Part shown: positions 1-5,337 of the stretch, piece by piece | How the letters are laid out: every line of letters begins with the position of its first letter | Position numbering within the stretch: position 1 is the stretch's first letter | Assembly: GCA_019323655.1 (NCBI GenBank) | Contig: JAHWGX010000018.1 | Coordinates: forward strand, 1 to 6,987 | DNA: 6,987 nt | Direction of reading: 5' to 3' | From: Candidatus Woesearchaeota archaeon | Lineage (GTDB): Archaea > Nanobdellota > Nanobdellia > Woesearchaeales > GW2011-AR4 | Made by a program: the position numbers and the translations under genes | The notes under the pieces: generated by a model | What the model saw: only the letters and a program-made list of their open reading frames with translations | Database searches by the model: none | What the model was told of the DNA's origin: nothing

Positions 1-24
1 CCTCTTTTCAATATCCACCCTCAT
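1..24 (-). CDS. 5' end of a truncated gene, possibly DUF655 family
   Basis: Only the first eight codons are in the window (MRVDIEKR, read leftwards from the ATG at 22-24). The start is supported by position: a TATA box (TTTATAAA, 48-55) is centred 27.5 nt upstream of the ATG, almost the same spacing as at the other leaderless genes here. In many archaea rpl21e and rpoF are followed by a DUF655 gene and then the rRNA dimethyltransferase gene ksgA, so DUF655 is the best guess from context. Eight residues cannot confirm it. The gene has its own promoter, so it need not depend on the rpl21e-rpoF transcript. Confidence 0.4.
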
Positions 25-47
25 TTTTTTGTATGTTGGAGTTTCTG

Positions 48-57
48 TTTATAAATA
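48..57 (-). promoter_or_regulatory. TATA box of the left-edge gene
   Basis: On the minus strand this reads TATTTATAAA. Its TTTATAAA core (48-55) is centred 27.5 nt upstream of the ATG at 24, so transcription should begin at or next to the start codon, giving a leaderless mRNA. Confidence 0.5.
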
Positions 58-158
58 TGTCGGAATTTTGCAGTAAATTTCCGGGAACCCTAAATTTCGG
101 GTTTAATGATTCTAGTTTGAATATTTTTGGTGCATGTAACTCAAATGGCTCACCAGAT

Positions 159-175
159 AAAAAACAGCTAGAAAA
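159..175 (-). terminator. T-rich terminator after rpoF
   Basis: Read on the minus strand, the bases just after the rpoF stop contain TTTT (172-175) and then TTTTTT (159-164), within 17 nt of the stop codon. T-runs without a strong hairpin are typical archaeal termination signals. A weak 5-bp dyad (AACCC/GGGTT, 86-103) lies further downstream. This is a sequence-based guess. Confidence 0.35.
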
Positions 176-514
176 TCACTTCCCTATATGCTCATTTACC
201 AAATCAACAATTTTCTTCATATTCTCATTGCTGAGGCTTATAGTATATCCTTGCATGACAACTTTAAGGTCTTTAACTGTTGCCGGCATGATGTCTATAA
301 TCTTGTTTATGTGCTGCTCCTTTAGCCTTGAAATGTTCAGCTTGTTTATTTTGTCAAAGAGGGCCCCTGCATTCTTGTTTGTGCCTATATGCTCCAGGTG
401 CTCTTCTGTTTTTGCTGCTCTGAGGTTTAGTTCATCGTCCCTCTTCTTTATCCTGTCCAATTCCTCTTTCAGCTGCTGGGTGTTTACAGGTGTTTCTGAT
501 AATATTTCTGGCAT
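176..514 (-). CDS. rpoF: DNA-directed RNA polymerase subunit F (Rpb4-like)
   Basis: 112 aa from the ATG at 514. RpoF (Rpb4 homologue) pairs with subunit E (Rpb7) to form the stalk of archaeal RNA polymerase, which helps open-complex formation and contacts nascent RNA. The match rests on size (family about 105-120 aa), the charged helical N-terminal half, and the C-terminal HRDC-like helices with the family-like stretch INKIIDIMPATVKDLKVV. Position directly behind rpl21e is a conserved archaeal arrangement. A GTG start at 523 would overlap the L21e stop and add three residues. The ATG one base after that stop is preferred, because the protein then begins MPEILSETPV, similar to family N-termini. 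No strong Shine-Dalgarno is visible, so translation probably depends on reinitiation after L21e. Confidence 0.9.
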   Translation of the reverse strand: MPEILSETPVNTQQLKEELDRIKKRDDELNLRAAKTEEHLEHIGTNKNAGALFDKINKLNISRLKEQHINKIIDIMPATVKDLKVVMQGYTISLSNENMKKIVDLVNEHIGK

Positions 515-515
515 C

Positions 516-809
516 TTAACCACTCATTTTCAGGTGTGCGGGGTGTATTACAAGCAGTTTTTCCTTTCCGTTGTCCTTTATTGCAACTTCGTAGCATTTT
601 CCCCTTGAGCCTCTAACAACTCCGGTTTTGCCTATAAATCTGGAATGATAGGCGCCTTTATGTAAAGAAGGCTCAATACTTAAATGCACTCTTTGCCCTG
701 CCTTAAATGTCTGCATAAACCTGCTGATACTTATCTTGCCCTTCTCCCTTCTCCCTTTATTAAGCTTATATCTGCTTCTTTTCCTTGGGCCCCCTGTTTT
801 CTTTGTCAT
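516..809 (-). CDS. rpl21e: 50S ribosomal protein L21e
   Basis: 97 aa, the normal family length. L21e is a large-subunit protein shared by archaea and eukaryotes and absent from bacteria. Visible hallmarks are the basic N-terminus (MTKKTGGPRKRSRYKLNK), an SH3-like barrel core with KAGQRVHLSIEPSLHKG and the loop FIGKTGVVRGSRGKCYEV, and a C-terminal end in HPAHLK. It is the first gene of a two-gene unit with rpoF, whose ATG follows the L21e stop by one base. The promoter (TATA at 831-840) places the transcription start at the ATG, so the message is leaderless. It is divergent from sepF. Confidence 0.96.
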   Translation of the reverse strand: MTKKTGGPRKRSRYKLNKGRREKGKISISRFMQTFKAGQRVHLSIEPSLHKGAYHSRFIGKTGVVRGSRGKCYEVAIKDNGKEKLLVIHPAHLKMSG

Positions 810-830
810 GAGAAAACGGACTTTATCCTG

Positions 831-846
831 ATTTAAAAATCTTTCG
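831..846 (-). promoter_or_regulatory. rpl21e promoter: BRE plus TATA box
   Basis: The minus strand reads CGAAAG (BRE-like, TFB-binding) directly followed by ATTTTTAAAT (831-840). The centre of the TATA core is 26.5 nt upstream of the rpl21e ATG, which predicts leaderless initiation. Confidence 0.65.
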
Positions 847-874
847 TTGCTATGGGCTTTGAGTGAAGCTAATA

Positions 875-890
875 GAAAGATTTATATATT
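875..890 (+). promoter_or_regulatory. sepF promoter: BRE-like plus TATA box
   Basis: A purine-rich GAAAGA element precedes TTTATATATT (881-890). Using the 26-27 nt TATA-to-start spacing seen elsewhere in the window, transcription should begin near 911, giving a leader of about 41 nt before the sepF ATG. A second, weaker AT-rich stretch (AAAAATTTAA, about 919-928) could give a leaderless start instead, but the good ribosome-binding site favours the leadered message. Confidence 0.5.
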
Positions 891-941
891 TGCTAGTAAT
901 CAAAAATATTTGATTAATAAAAATTTAACCGAGAGAAATAA

Positions 942-946
942 AGGTG
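942..946 (+). promoter_or_regulatory. Shine-Dalgarno site of sepF
   Basis: AGGTG lies 5 nt before the ATG at 952 and is complementary to the CACCU core at the 3' end of archaeal 16S rRNA. It fixes the sepF start at 952 rather than at the in-frame codon near 847, which lies upstream of the predicted promoter. Confidence 0.6.
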
Positions 947-951
947 GTTGC

Positions 952-1374
952 ATGGCAGGTTTTTTTTCAAAATTAAAAGAGAAAATGGGAGGCGATGCTT
1001 CTAAGCTTATGCATGAGGCTGAGGAGGAAGGCTATGTAGAGCTCGGGGCAGATACTGGCTCTGAGTCAGGAGCCAAAGTGACGGTAAGGCCTTTTGTGAT
1101 TGAGGATTTTGAAAGCATTAAGCCGATACTTGATTCTTTGAGGGAAGGCCATACAATAGCCCTTGTTAACATTAAGCCGTTAAAGGACAGGGATCTTGTA
1201 GAGCTAAAGCGCGCTATAAACAAGATAAAAAAGACTTGTGACGCCATTGAAGGGGACATAGCAGGGTTTGGCGACAACTGGATTGCTGCAGTGCCTTCAT
1301 TTGCCAGAATTCACAGGCATAAAGCAAAAGAAGAGAAAAAAGAAAGTGTAAGTGAAGTTACTGAGTACGATTAA
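952..1374 (+). CDS. sepF: Cell division protein SepF, archaeal type (DUF552)
   Basis: 140 aa from the ATG at 952. SepF is the membrane anchor of FtsZ in archaea that lack FtsA. Its N-terminal amphipathic helix (MAGFFSKLKEKMGG) binds the membrane and its C-terminal domain dimerises and binds FtsZ. Visible are that helix, an acidic linker (about residues 17-40), and the globular domain with KVTVRPFVIEDFESIKPI, LREGHTIALVNIKPLKDRDL, then GDIAGFGDNWIAAVPS. This order and spacing match the family. The tail (about 125-140) is charged and probably disordered. It has its own promoter and Shine-Dalgarno, is divergent from rpl21e, and ends about 80 nt before the convergent PIN-gene stop. Confidence 0.93.
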   Translation: MAGFFSKLKEKMGGDASKLMHEAEEEGYVELGADTGSESGAKVTVRPFVIEDFESIKPILDSLREGHTIALVNIKPLKDRDLVELKRAINKIKKTCDAIEGDIAGFGDNWIAAVPSFARIHRHKAKEEKKESVSEVTEYD

Positions 1375-1389
1375 TTTTAGCTAAACCTC

Positions 1390-1407
1390 ATAAAATTCTT
1401 ACTTTTT
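1390..1407 (+). terminator. Possible T-rich terminator after sepF
   Basis: A TTTTT run (1403-1407) lies about 30 nt after the sepF stop, in the short convergent gap before the PIN gene. There is no convincing hairpin. This is a weak, composition-based call. Confidence 0.25.
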
Positions 1408-1454
1408 AGAACGAATGGGGATTCCTAGACAGTAGAAAAGGGAAACTCTCTTTT

Positions 1455-1913
1455 TTATGATACTATATCAGTTGGTTTACAAATAGTTGTTTCAGTTACT
1501 TGTTTAAATCTAGGGTCCCAACTACATACGATTGAAGATTCTAAATAACAACCACAAGCAATTATTAAACAATCTACTATCGATAACCAGTCTTTATGCT
1601 TTTGGCCACTATTATATTTATGATAGATTGAACCTGCTTTAATGGACTCCTCTCTACCAATCGGAATAATCTGAACATTTGGTAAGGACAAAATCATTTT
1701 TAGATATTTCTTCGCTTCATTCTCATTTTTTGCTCTTGAGATAAGGTAATATAATTCAGTAAGTACAGGACCAATAATAATCCCTATTTTTTTACCATTT
1801 TTTACATCTTCTAAAACTTGTTTGGAGATAATTGCATCTCTTTCATCAAAACCACCAATTACATCAAGAAAAATATTTGTATCTAACAACAGAGAATTAT
1901 TCGACCCACTCAT
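1455..1913 (-). CDS. PIN-domain nuclease, VapC-like toxin candidate
   Basis: 152 aa. PIN domains are Mg2+-dependent ribonucleases; VapC toxins cut tRNA or rRNA and are held inactive by a VapB partner encoded just upstream. The acidic set is visible: Asp11 in LLLDTNIFLDVI, Glu53 in VLTELYYLI, Asp114 in SIVDCLIIACG, and Asp133 in SWDPRF. These match the four PIN positions in order and spacing, so it is probably catalytically intact. The ATG overlaps the last 17 nt of the upstream antitoxin-like gene. A GGAG Shine-Dalgarno (1924-1927, minus strand) lies 10 nt before it. It is the last gene of a three-gene AT-rich operon. The gene family is clear; toxin activity and the RNA target are inference. 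Confidence 0.88.
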   Translation of the reverse strand: MSGSNNSLLLDTNIFLDVIGGFDERDAIISKQVLEDVKNGKKIGIIIGPVLTELYYLISRAKNENEAKKYLKMILSLPNVQIIPIGREESIKAGSIYHKYNSGQKHKDWLSIVDCLIIACGCYLESSIVCSWDPRFKQVTETTICKPTDIVS

Positions 1914-2193
1914 CTTTAAAAATCTCCGCCCTAGATTTAAATAATTTTTTGCCTGAACCCCATAATTTTTTTAAGGCATCTGGATCCTTAGTAGTAGGAA
2001 TAATATCTCTCAAGAATTCATCTTCCATTGCTTTTGATTTAATTAAAGAAGTGATTTGTGATTGTTTTTTTTGTATAGGTTGAACTATTGTGACTTCCCG
2101 TGTGACTACTTTAACAAGTTGTGTATCTCCAACTAATTTAAGAAATCCTAATTTATCCTCCATTCCATCTTGAAATACTGTCTCCATTTTCAT
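1897..2193 (-). CDS. Small antitoxin-like partner of the PIN protein
   Basis: 98 aa, not assigned to a named family. Residues about 15-40 look like beta strands (LKLVGDTQLVKVVTREVTIV). The rest is charged and helical, ending in KSRAEIFKDEWVE. A short acidic/aromatic C-terminal helix is how many VapB-type antitoxins plug the PIN active site, so this tail could be the toxin-neutralising segment. No clear AbrB, ribbon-helix-helix or Phd DNA-binding motif is visible. Context supports the antitoxin role: it is small, directly upstream, and overlaps the PIN gene by 17 nt. Its own start overlaps the stop of the upstream gene as ATGA, with a GAAGG ribosome site (2200-2204) 6 nt before it. Confidence 0.6.
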   Translation of the reverse strand: MKMETVFQDGMEDKLGFLKLVGDTQLVKVVTREVTIVQPIQKKQSQITSLIKSKAMEDEFLRDIIPTTKDPDALKKLWGSGKKLFKSRAEIFKDEWVE

Positions 2194-2798
2194 AATAAAC
2201 CTTCAATGACTTTTTTAGCAACTTGAACTTTTTCCGAAATTTTTACTTCCTTTGGCATAATACATAAGTTTTTTTCACATATTTTTGGGCTTCCCACACA
2301 AAATCTTATTTGAATTACCGCCTTATGGTTATACATCTTAATATTGTAGGGACATTCATTCTCTTTCTCGTTCAAATCAATTAAAAATGAAGGTATTCTT
2401 ATTTTCTTTTTATTTACCTTCATTTCACTATCACTAATGACTTTTTGTATGATGCTCGAAAAATCATTAGTATATACTACTTGAATGTCAATTCCACAAC
2501 TTGCATTTTTGACTAAATTTGTGATAACTTCTGTTAGTGAATTTAATAATCTTTCCAATTCGATAAATAATGTCTCTAGGGAATGTTGCGGTTTTAACCT
2601 GCCCATTATTCCTAAGGGGGTAACTAAAAATTTAAATGAATCACTCTCTAATTCTAAAACTATCTCTTTACCTTTAGATATCTTAAGTTCTTTGATTCCC
2701 TTCACTTTCTGAATTAACTTTTTGCTAAACTCAATTAATTTTACTTTTTTTTCAGGAAATTCTATTGCTAAATCTAATGACACCGATTTTAGTTCCAT
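2190..2798 (-). CDS. Unrecognised 202-aa protein, first gene of the PIN operon
   Basis: I do not recognise this protein. It is soluble, with no signal peptide or membrane segment. It looks alpha/beta: strand LDLAIEF, helix about 19-33, two strands (KEIVLELES, FKFLVTPLG), a long helix about 74-98, strand GIDIQVVYTN, then a C-terminal part with Cys149, Cys167, Cys174 and Cys179. These could bind metal, but the spacing fits no motif I know. The strand/helix order loosely recalls TIGR04255-type proteins, which is only a guess. The start at 2798 is fixed by a TATA box 27-28 nt upstream (leaderless). The stop overlaps the next ATG as ATGA, so it is translationally coupled to the antitoxin-like gene and is probably part of the same system. 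Confidence 0.7.
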   Translation of the reverse strand: MELKSVSLDLAIEFPEKKVKLIEFSKKLIQKVKGIKELKISKGKEIVLELESDSFKFLVTPLGIMGRLKPQHSLETLFIELERLLNSLTEVITNLVKNASCGIDIQVVYTNDFSSIIQKVISDSEMKVNKKKIRIPSFLIDLNEKENECPYNIKMYNHKAVIQIRFCVGSPKICEKNLCIMPKEVKISEKVQVAKKVIEGLL

Positions 2799-2820
2799 AG
2801 TAGTTAATAATGCTTCTCAC

Positions 2821-2830
2821 CTATTTAAAT
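2821..2830 (-). promoter_or_regulatory. TATA box of the PIN operon
   Basis: The minus strand reads ATTTAAATAG. The centre is about 27.5 nt from the ATG at 2798, so the three-gene message should be leaderless. A 5-bp dyad (CAACT/AGTTG, 2860-2875) lies upstream of it. No clear operator overlaps the TATA box. Confidence 0.5.
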
Positions 2831-2954
2831 CTTGTGATAACTATATTTTCCCTTTAATGCAACTACTAAAAGTTGGCTAACACCCTTGATGTATGGAGAC
2901 CCCCACAATTATAGTTTGCTAATTTACATGTTTTTCTTTTTGCAAAACCGCTAA

Positions 2955-2964
2955 AAATATAAAG
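2955..2964 (+). promoter_or_regulatory. TATA box of the radical SAM gene
   Basis: AAATATAAAG is centred 26.5 nt before the ATG at 2986, giving a leaderless message. The gap from 2799 to 2985 holds this promoter and the divergent PIN-operon promoter, and nothing else I can identify. Confidence 0.55.
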
Positions 2965-2985
2965 CATACTGGTTATATTTTTTTT

Positions 2986-3978
2986 ATGCGCAAAAACAAA
3001 TACGGCTCTGCATGGACTTTTATTCCGAAAGGATGCGAGCTGTGCTGGCAGGGCTCAAAGCTGGTTCTTTTTGTGACAGGAAAATGCCCAAACAAATGCT
3101 GGTACTGCCCGATATCGGATGAAAAGAGGGGAAAGGGCAAAGCTTATGCAAATGAAAGGCCTGTTAAAAGCGTAAAAGGTGCTATTAAAGAAGCAAGGGA
3201 AATGGATGCAAAAGGCGTTGGAATAACCGGAGGCGAGCCTTTATTGGCAGTCCCAAAAATTGTAAAATACCTTAATGCTTTAAAGAAGGAATTTGGCAGC
3301 AGCTTTCATTCTCACCTGTACACATACGGAAATTCTGCAGCATATAAAAAATTGAAAGCCCTTGAAAAATCCGGGTTGGATGAGATAAGATTCCACTCAT
3401 TGAATAATATAGAAAATGCTCTTAAGACCAAAATGGATGTTGGTTTAGAGGTTCCATGCATTCCAGGAAAAAAAGAATACCTTAAAAAATTAGTTGATTT
3501 TTGCGCAGAGAAAGGAACTTTTTTGAATTTAAATGAGTTTGAGTTTTCTGAGACAAACTGGAATGAGCTGAAAAACAGGGGCTTTAAGCAAAAAAAATAC
3601 AGCTATGCTGTCAATGGCTCAAAAAGATTAGGGCTTGATATTTTAAGGTATGCAGAAAGCAAAAATGTTAAGGCGCATTTCTGCACTGTAAGGGCAAAAA
3701 CATACAGGCAGCTTACTGAAAGATTAAAGAGAAGAGCAGCTAATGTAAAAAAATCATGGCAGGAAATAAACGCCAATGGGATGCTGGAATACGGAGTAAT
3801 TGAATGCAGCAGGAAAGACGCAAAAAAACTCGGCTTGGATTATAATAAAGAAATGCACGGAGCAGAATGCGAAACAAAAAAAGCAAAACTGCTTGCAAAA
3901 AAAGGGTTCAAGGCGTGGAAAATTACTGAGTATCCAATCTATAAGCCGTGGGTTTTTGAGAAGGTTCCATTAGGGTGA
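2986..3978 (+). CDS. Radical SAM protein, COG2108 type, function unknown
   Basis: 330 aa. Radical SAM enzymes use a [4Fe-4S] cluster to split S-adenosylmethionine into a 5'-deoxyadenosyl radical. The cluster motif CxxxCxxC is at Cys34, Cys38 and Cys41 (TGKCPNKCWYCPIS), and the SAM-contacting GGEP is at 82-85 in GVGITGGEPLL. A further CxxC (Cys17, Cys20, GCELCWQGSK) precedes the core, followed by KLVLFVTGKCP and KAYANERPV. This combination matches the archaeal COG2108 group, described as related to pyruvate formate-lyase activating enzyme but without a known substrate. The C-terminal part (about 235-330) is Lys-rich and contains HFCTVRAKTYRQLTERLKRRA, also typical of that group. Expression is leaderless from its own TATA box. 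The HIT pair lies directly downstream, but a promoter before it weakens any operon argument. Confidence 0.87.
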   Translation: MRKNKYGSAWTFIPKGCELCWQGSKLVLFVTGKCPNKCWYCPISDEKRGKGKAYANERPVKSVKGAIKEAREMDAKGVGITGGEPLLAVPKIVKYLNALKKEFGSSFHSHLYTYGNSAAYKKLKALEKSGLDEIRFHSLNNIENALKTKMDVGLEVPCIPGKKEYLKKLVDFCAEKGTFLNLNEFEFSETNWNELKNRGFKQKKYSYAVNGSKRLGLDILRYAESKNVKAHFCTVRAKTYRQLTERLKRRAANVKKSWQEINANGMLEYGVIECSRKDAKKLGLDYNKEMHGAECETKKAKLLAKKGFKAWKITEYPIYKPWVFEKVPLG

Positions 3979-4001
3979 ATTACAAAACCAAAACAACAAC
4001 A

Positions 4002-4009
4002 TTTATAAA
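4002..4009 (+). promoter_or_regulatory. TATA box of the HIT gene pair
   Basis: TTTATAAA is centred 26.5 nt before the ATG at 4032, the same spacing as the rpl21e, radical SAM and prepilin peptidase promoters. It lies downstream of the alternative GTG at 3975, so it argues for the ATG start and a leaderless HIT message. Confidence 0.6.
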
Positions 4010-4031
4010 AAACAAAATAACAGAAACTGAT

Positions 4032-4784
4032 ATGCCGCAGCAGCAGTTGAATGAGGAGCAGGTCAAGGCTCTGCAGGAGAAGCTTAAGAACATGTCTCCT
4101 GAGGAGCTTAGGGAGTTCCAGAAAAAGCAGTGCATTTTCTGCCAGATTATTGCCGGAAAAGTCCAGGCAAGGAAAATCTATGAAGATGAATATGTGGTTG
4201 CAATTCTGGACATTAACCCTGCCAATCCGGGCCATGTCCTTATTATGCCGAGGGAGCATTATTCTATCATGCCTCAAATCCCAGCTGAGGAGATAGGCCA
4301 TATTTTCATGGTTTCCAAGGCATTGTCAAATGCGTGCTTAAGGGCTTTGGAAGTACAGGGCTCAAACATTATTGTTGCAAACGGCGTTGCAGCAGGGCAA
4401 AGGGCGCAGCACTTCATGGCGCATTTAATACCCAGAAAAGAGAATGACAACCTGGGCTTCCAGCTGCCGCAAAAAACAATTTCTGAAGAAGAGCTGCAGA
4501 AGATTCAGAAAGTTTTGGCTGGCAGCCTTGGAGCGAAAACAGAGGAAACAAAAGAAAGTATTCCTCCTGTTCCGTTAATGCCAAAAGAAAAAAAGGTTTT
4601 GGAAGCTGATTTCAAGGAAGTTGAAGGCAAAGAAAAGAAAATAACAAAAAGTAAGGAAGAAAGAAAAAAGAAGAAAGTTAAGGAGACAAAGAAAAAACTT
4701 GGAGAGCCCAAGGGGAAAAAGGAAGTTAGTGGAAAACAAGAAGTAGACCTTGATGATATAGCAAAAGTTTTGGGTGCAAAATAA
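4032..4784 (+). CDS. HIT-family protein with Met at the nucleophile position and Lys-rich tail
   Basis: 250 aa. HIT proteins are nucleotide hydrolases or transferases acting through a His-x-His-x-His triad. Visible in order: an N-terminal helix (1-33), a CxxC zinc-type pair (Cys34, Cys37 in CIFCQIIAG), IYEDEYVVAILDINP (49-63), GHVLIMPREHY (67-77), the NG pair at 117-118, and the triad region GQRAQHFMAHLIPR. Here the triad reads His127, Met129, His131: the middle His, the nucleophile in Hint and Fhit enzymes, is Met. The protein may therefore bind nucleotides without cutting them. A tail of about 80 residues (170-250), rich in Lys and Glu, ends in DLDDIAKVLGAK. The start was chosen over the GTG at 3975, which would overlap the radical SAM stop, because of the TATA box 26.5 nt upstream. 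HIT2 follows after one base. Confidence 0.88.
   Translation: MPQQQLNEEQVKALQEKLKNMSPEELREFQKKQCIFCQIIAGKVQARKIYEDEYVVAILDINPANPGHVLIMPREHYSIMPQIPAEEIGHIFMVSKALSNACLRALEVQGSNIIVANGVAAGQRAQHFMAHLIPRKENDNLGFQLPQKTISEEELQKIQKVLAGSLGAKTEETKESIPPVPLMPKEKKVLEADFKEVEGKEKKITKSKEERKKKKVKETKKKLGEPKGKKEVSGKQEVDLDDIAKVLGAK
4772..4776 (+). promoter_or_regulatory. Probable Shine-Dalgarno site of the second HIT gene
   Basis: GGGTG sits inside the end of the first HIT gene, 9 nt before the ATG at 4786, and pairs in part with the 16S anti-Shine-Dalgarno (GGTG core). It supports 4786 rather than the in-frame GTG at 4774. Confidence 0.4.
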
Positions 4785-4785
4785 A

Positions 4786-5337
4786 ATGGTAAAAGCAAGG
4801 GAAAGCTGCCTGATATGCCAGATAATTGCAAACAGGGTCCCGTCCTACAAAGTGTATGAGGACGAGCTTGTGCTGGCAGTTTTGGATGTAAACGGCGCAA
4901 ATCCTGCCCACTGCTTTGTAATCCCGAAAAACCATTATCCCATAATGGAGCAGGTCCCTGATGACGAGCTTGCAAACCTTTTCTCAGTTGCAAACAAAAT
5001 TTCAAGCTCAATATTTGAAAACCTGAAGGTGCAGGGAACAAACATTTTTGTCGCTAACGGCATACCTGCCGGACAGACAGTAGCCCATTTTATGATTCAT
5101 GTCATACCGAGAAATGAAAACGACGGGGTCAACCTGCAGTGGAAGCCAAAGCAATTAAGCGAAGAGGAACTGTCCACTGTTGAGCTTAAGCTTAAAGAGC
5201 AGATAAAAAATATAGGGGTAAAAAAGATTGAAAAGACAGAAAAGCCAGGAGCAGCACAATCAACGCAAAAAGCCCAGCAGACTATAACAGGCGAAGAAGA
5301 TGATTATTTTACAAGGCAGATGAGGAGGATACCCTAA
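4786..5337 (+). CDS. Second HIT-family protein, tandem paralogue with the same Met substitution
   Basis: 183 aa from the ATG at 4786, one base after the upstream stop, so cotranscribed with the first HIT gene. The fold landmarks repeat those of the first copy: Cys8/Cys11 (CLICQIIAN), VYEDELVLAVLDVN (23-36), AHCFVIPKNHYPIM (41-54), the NG pair at 91-92, and GQTVAHFMIHVIPR. The triad reads His101, Met103, His105, so the nucleophilic middle His is again Met. It lacks the N-terminal helix of copy one. Its tail (about 140-183) is Gln/Lys-rich and ends in a distinct DDYFTRQMRRIP. The two copies differ a good deal outside the motifs, which suggests an old duplication and possibly a heterodimer (HIT proteins are normally dimers). 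The stop codon overlaps the stop of the convergent prepilin peptidase gene. Confidence 0.88.
   Translation: MVKARESCLICQIIANRVPSYKVYEDELVLAVLDVNGANPAHCFVIPKNHYPIMEQVPDDELANLFSVANKISSSIFENLKVQGTNIFVANGIPAGQTVAHFMIHVIPRNENDGVNLQWKPKQLSEEELSTVELKLKEQIKNIGVKKIEKTEKPGAAQSTQKAQQTITGEEDDYFTRQMRRIP

Noticed and set aside
33..608. 191-aa plus-strand open frame
   Set aside because: It lies antisense to rpoF and rpl21e, whose identities are secure. Its Phe/Ser/Cys-rich composition is typical of an antisense shadow.
1377..2885. Possible direct repeats flanking the PIN cassette (TTAGCTAAACC at 1377 and TTGGCTAACACC at 2873)
   Set aside because: The match is short, imperfect and needs a gap. In AT-rich DNA this is expected by chance, so it is not offered as an attachment or target-site repeat.
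3975..4031. GTG start for the first HIT protein overlapping the radical SAM stop
   Set aside because: The GTGA overlap is attractive, but the extra residues (MNYKTKTTTF...) encode the TATA box, and the ATG at 4032 sits at the exact leaderless distance. It remains possible if the genes are also cotranscribed.
4505..5041. 178-aa minus-strand open frame
   Set aside because: It is antisense to the two HIT genes, with low-complexity Phe/Ser runs mirroring the Lys-rich HIT tail and no domain signal.
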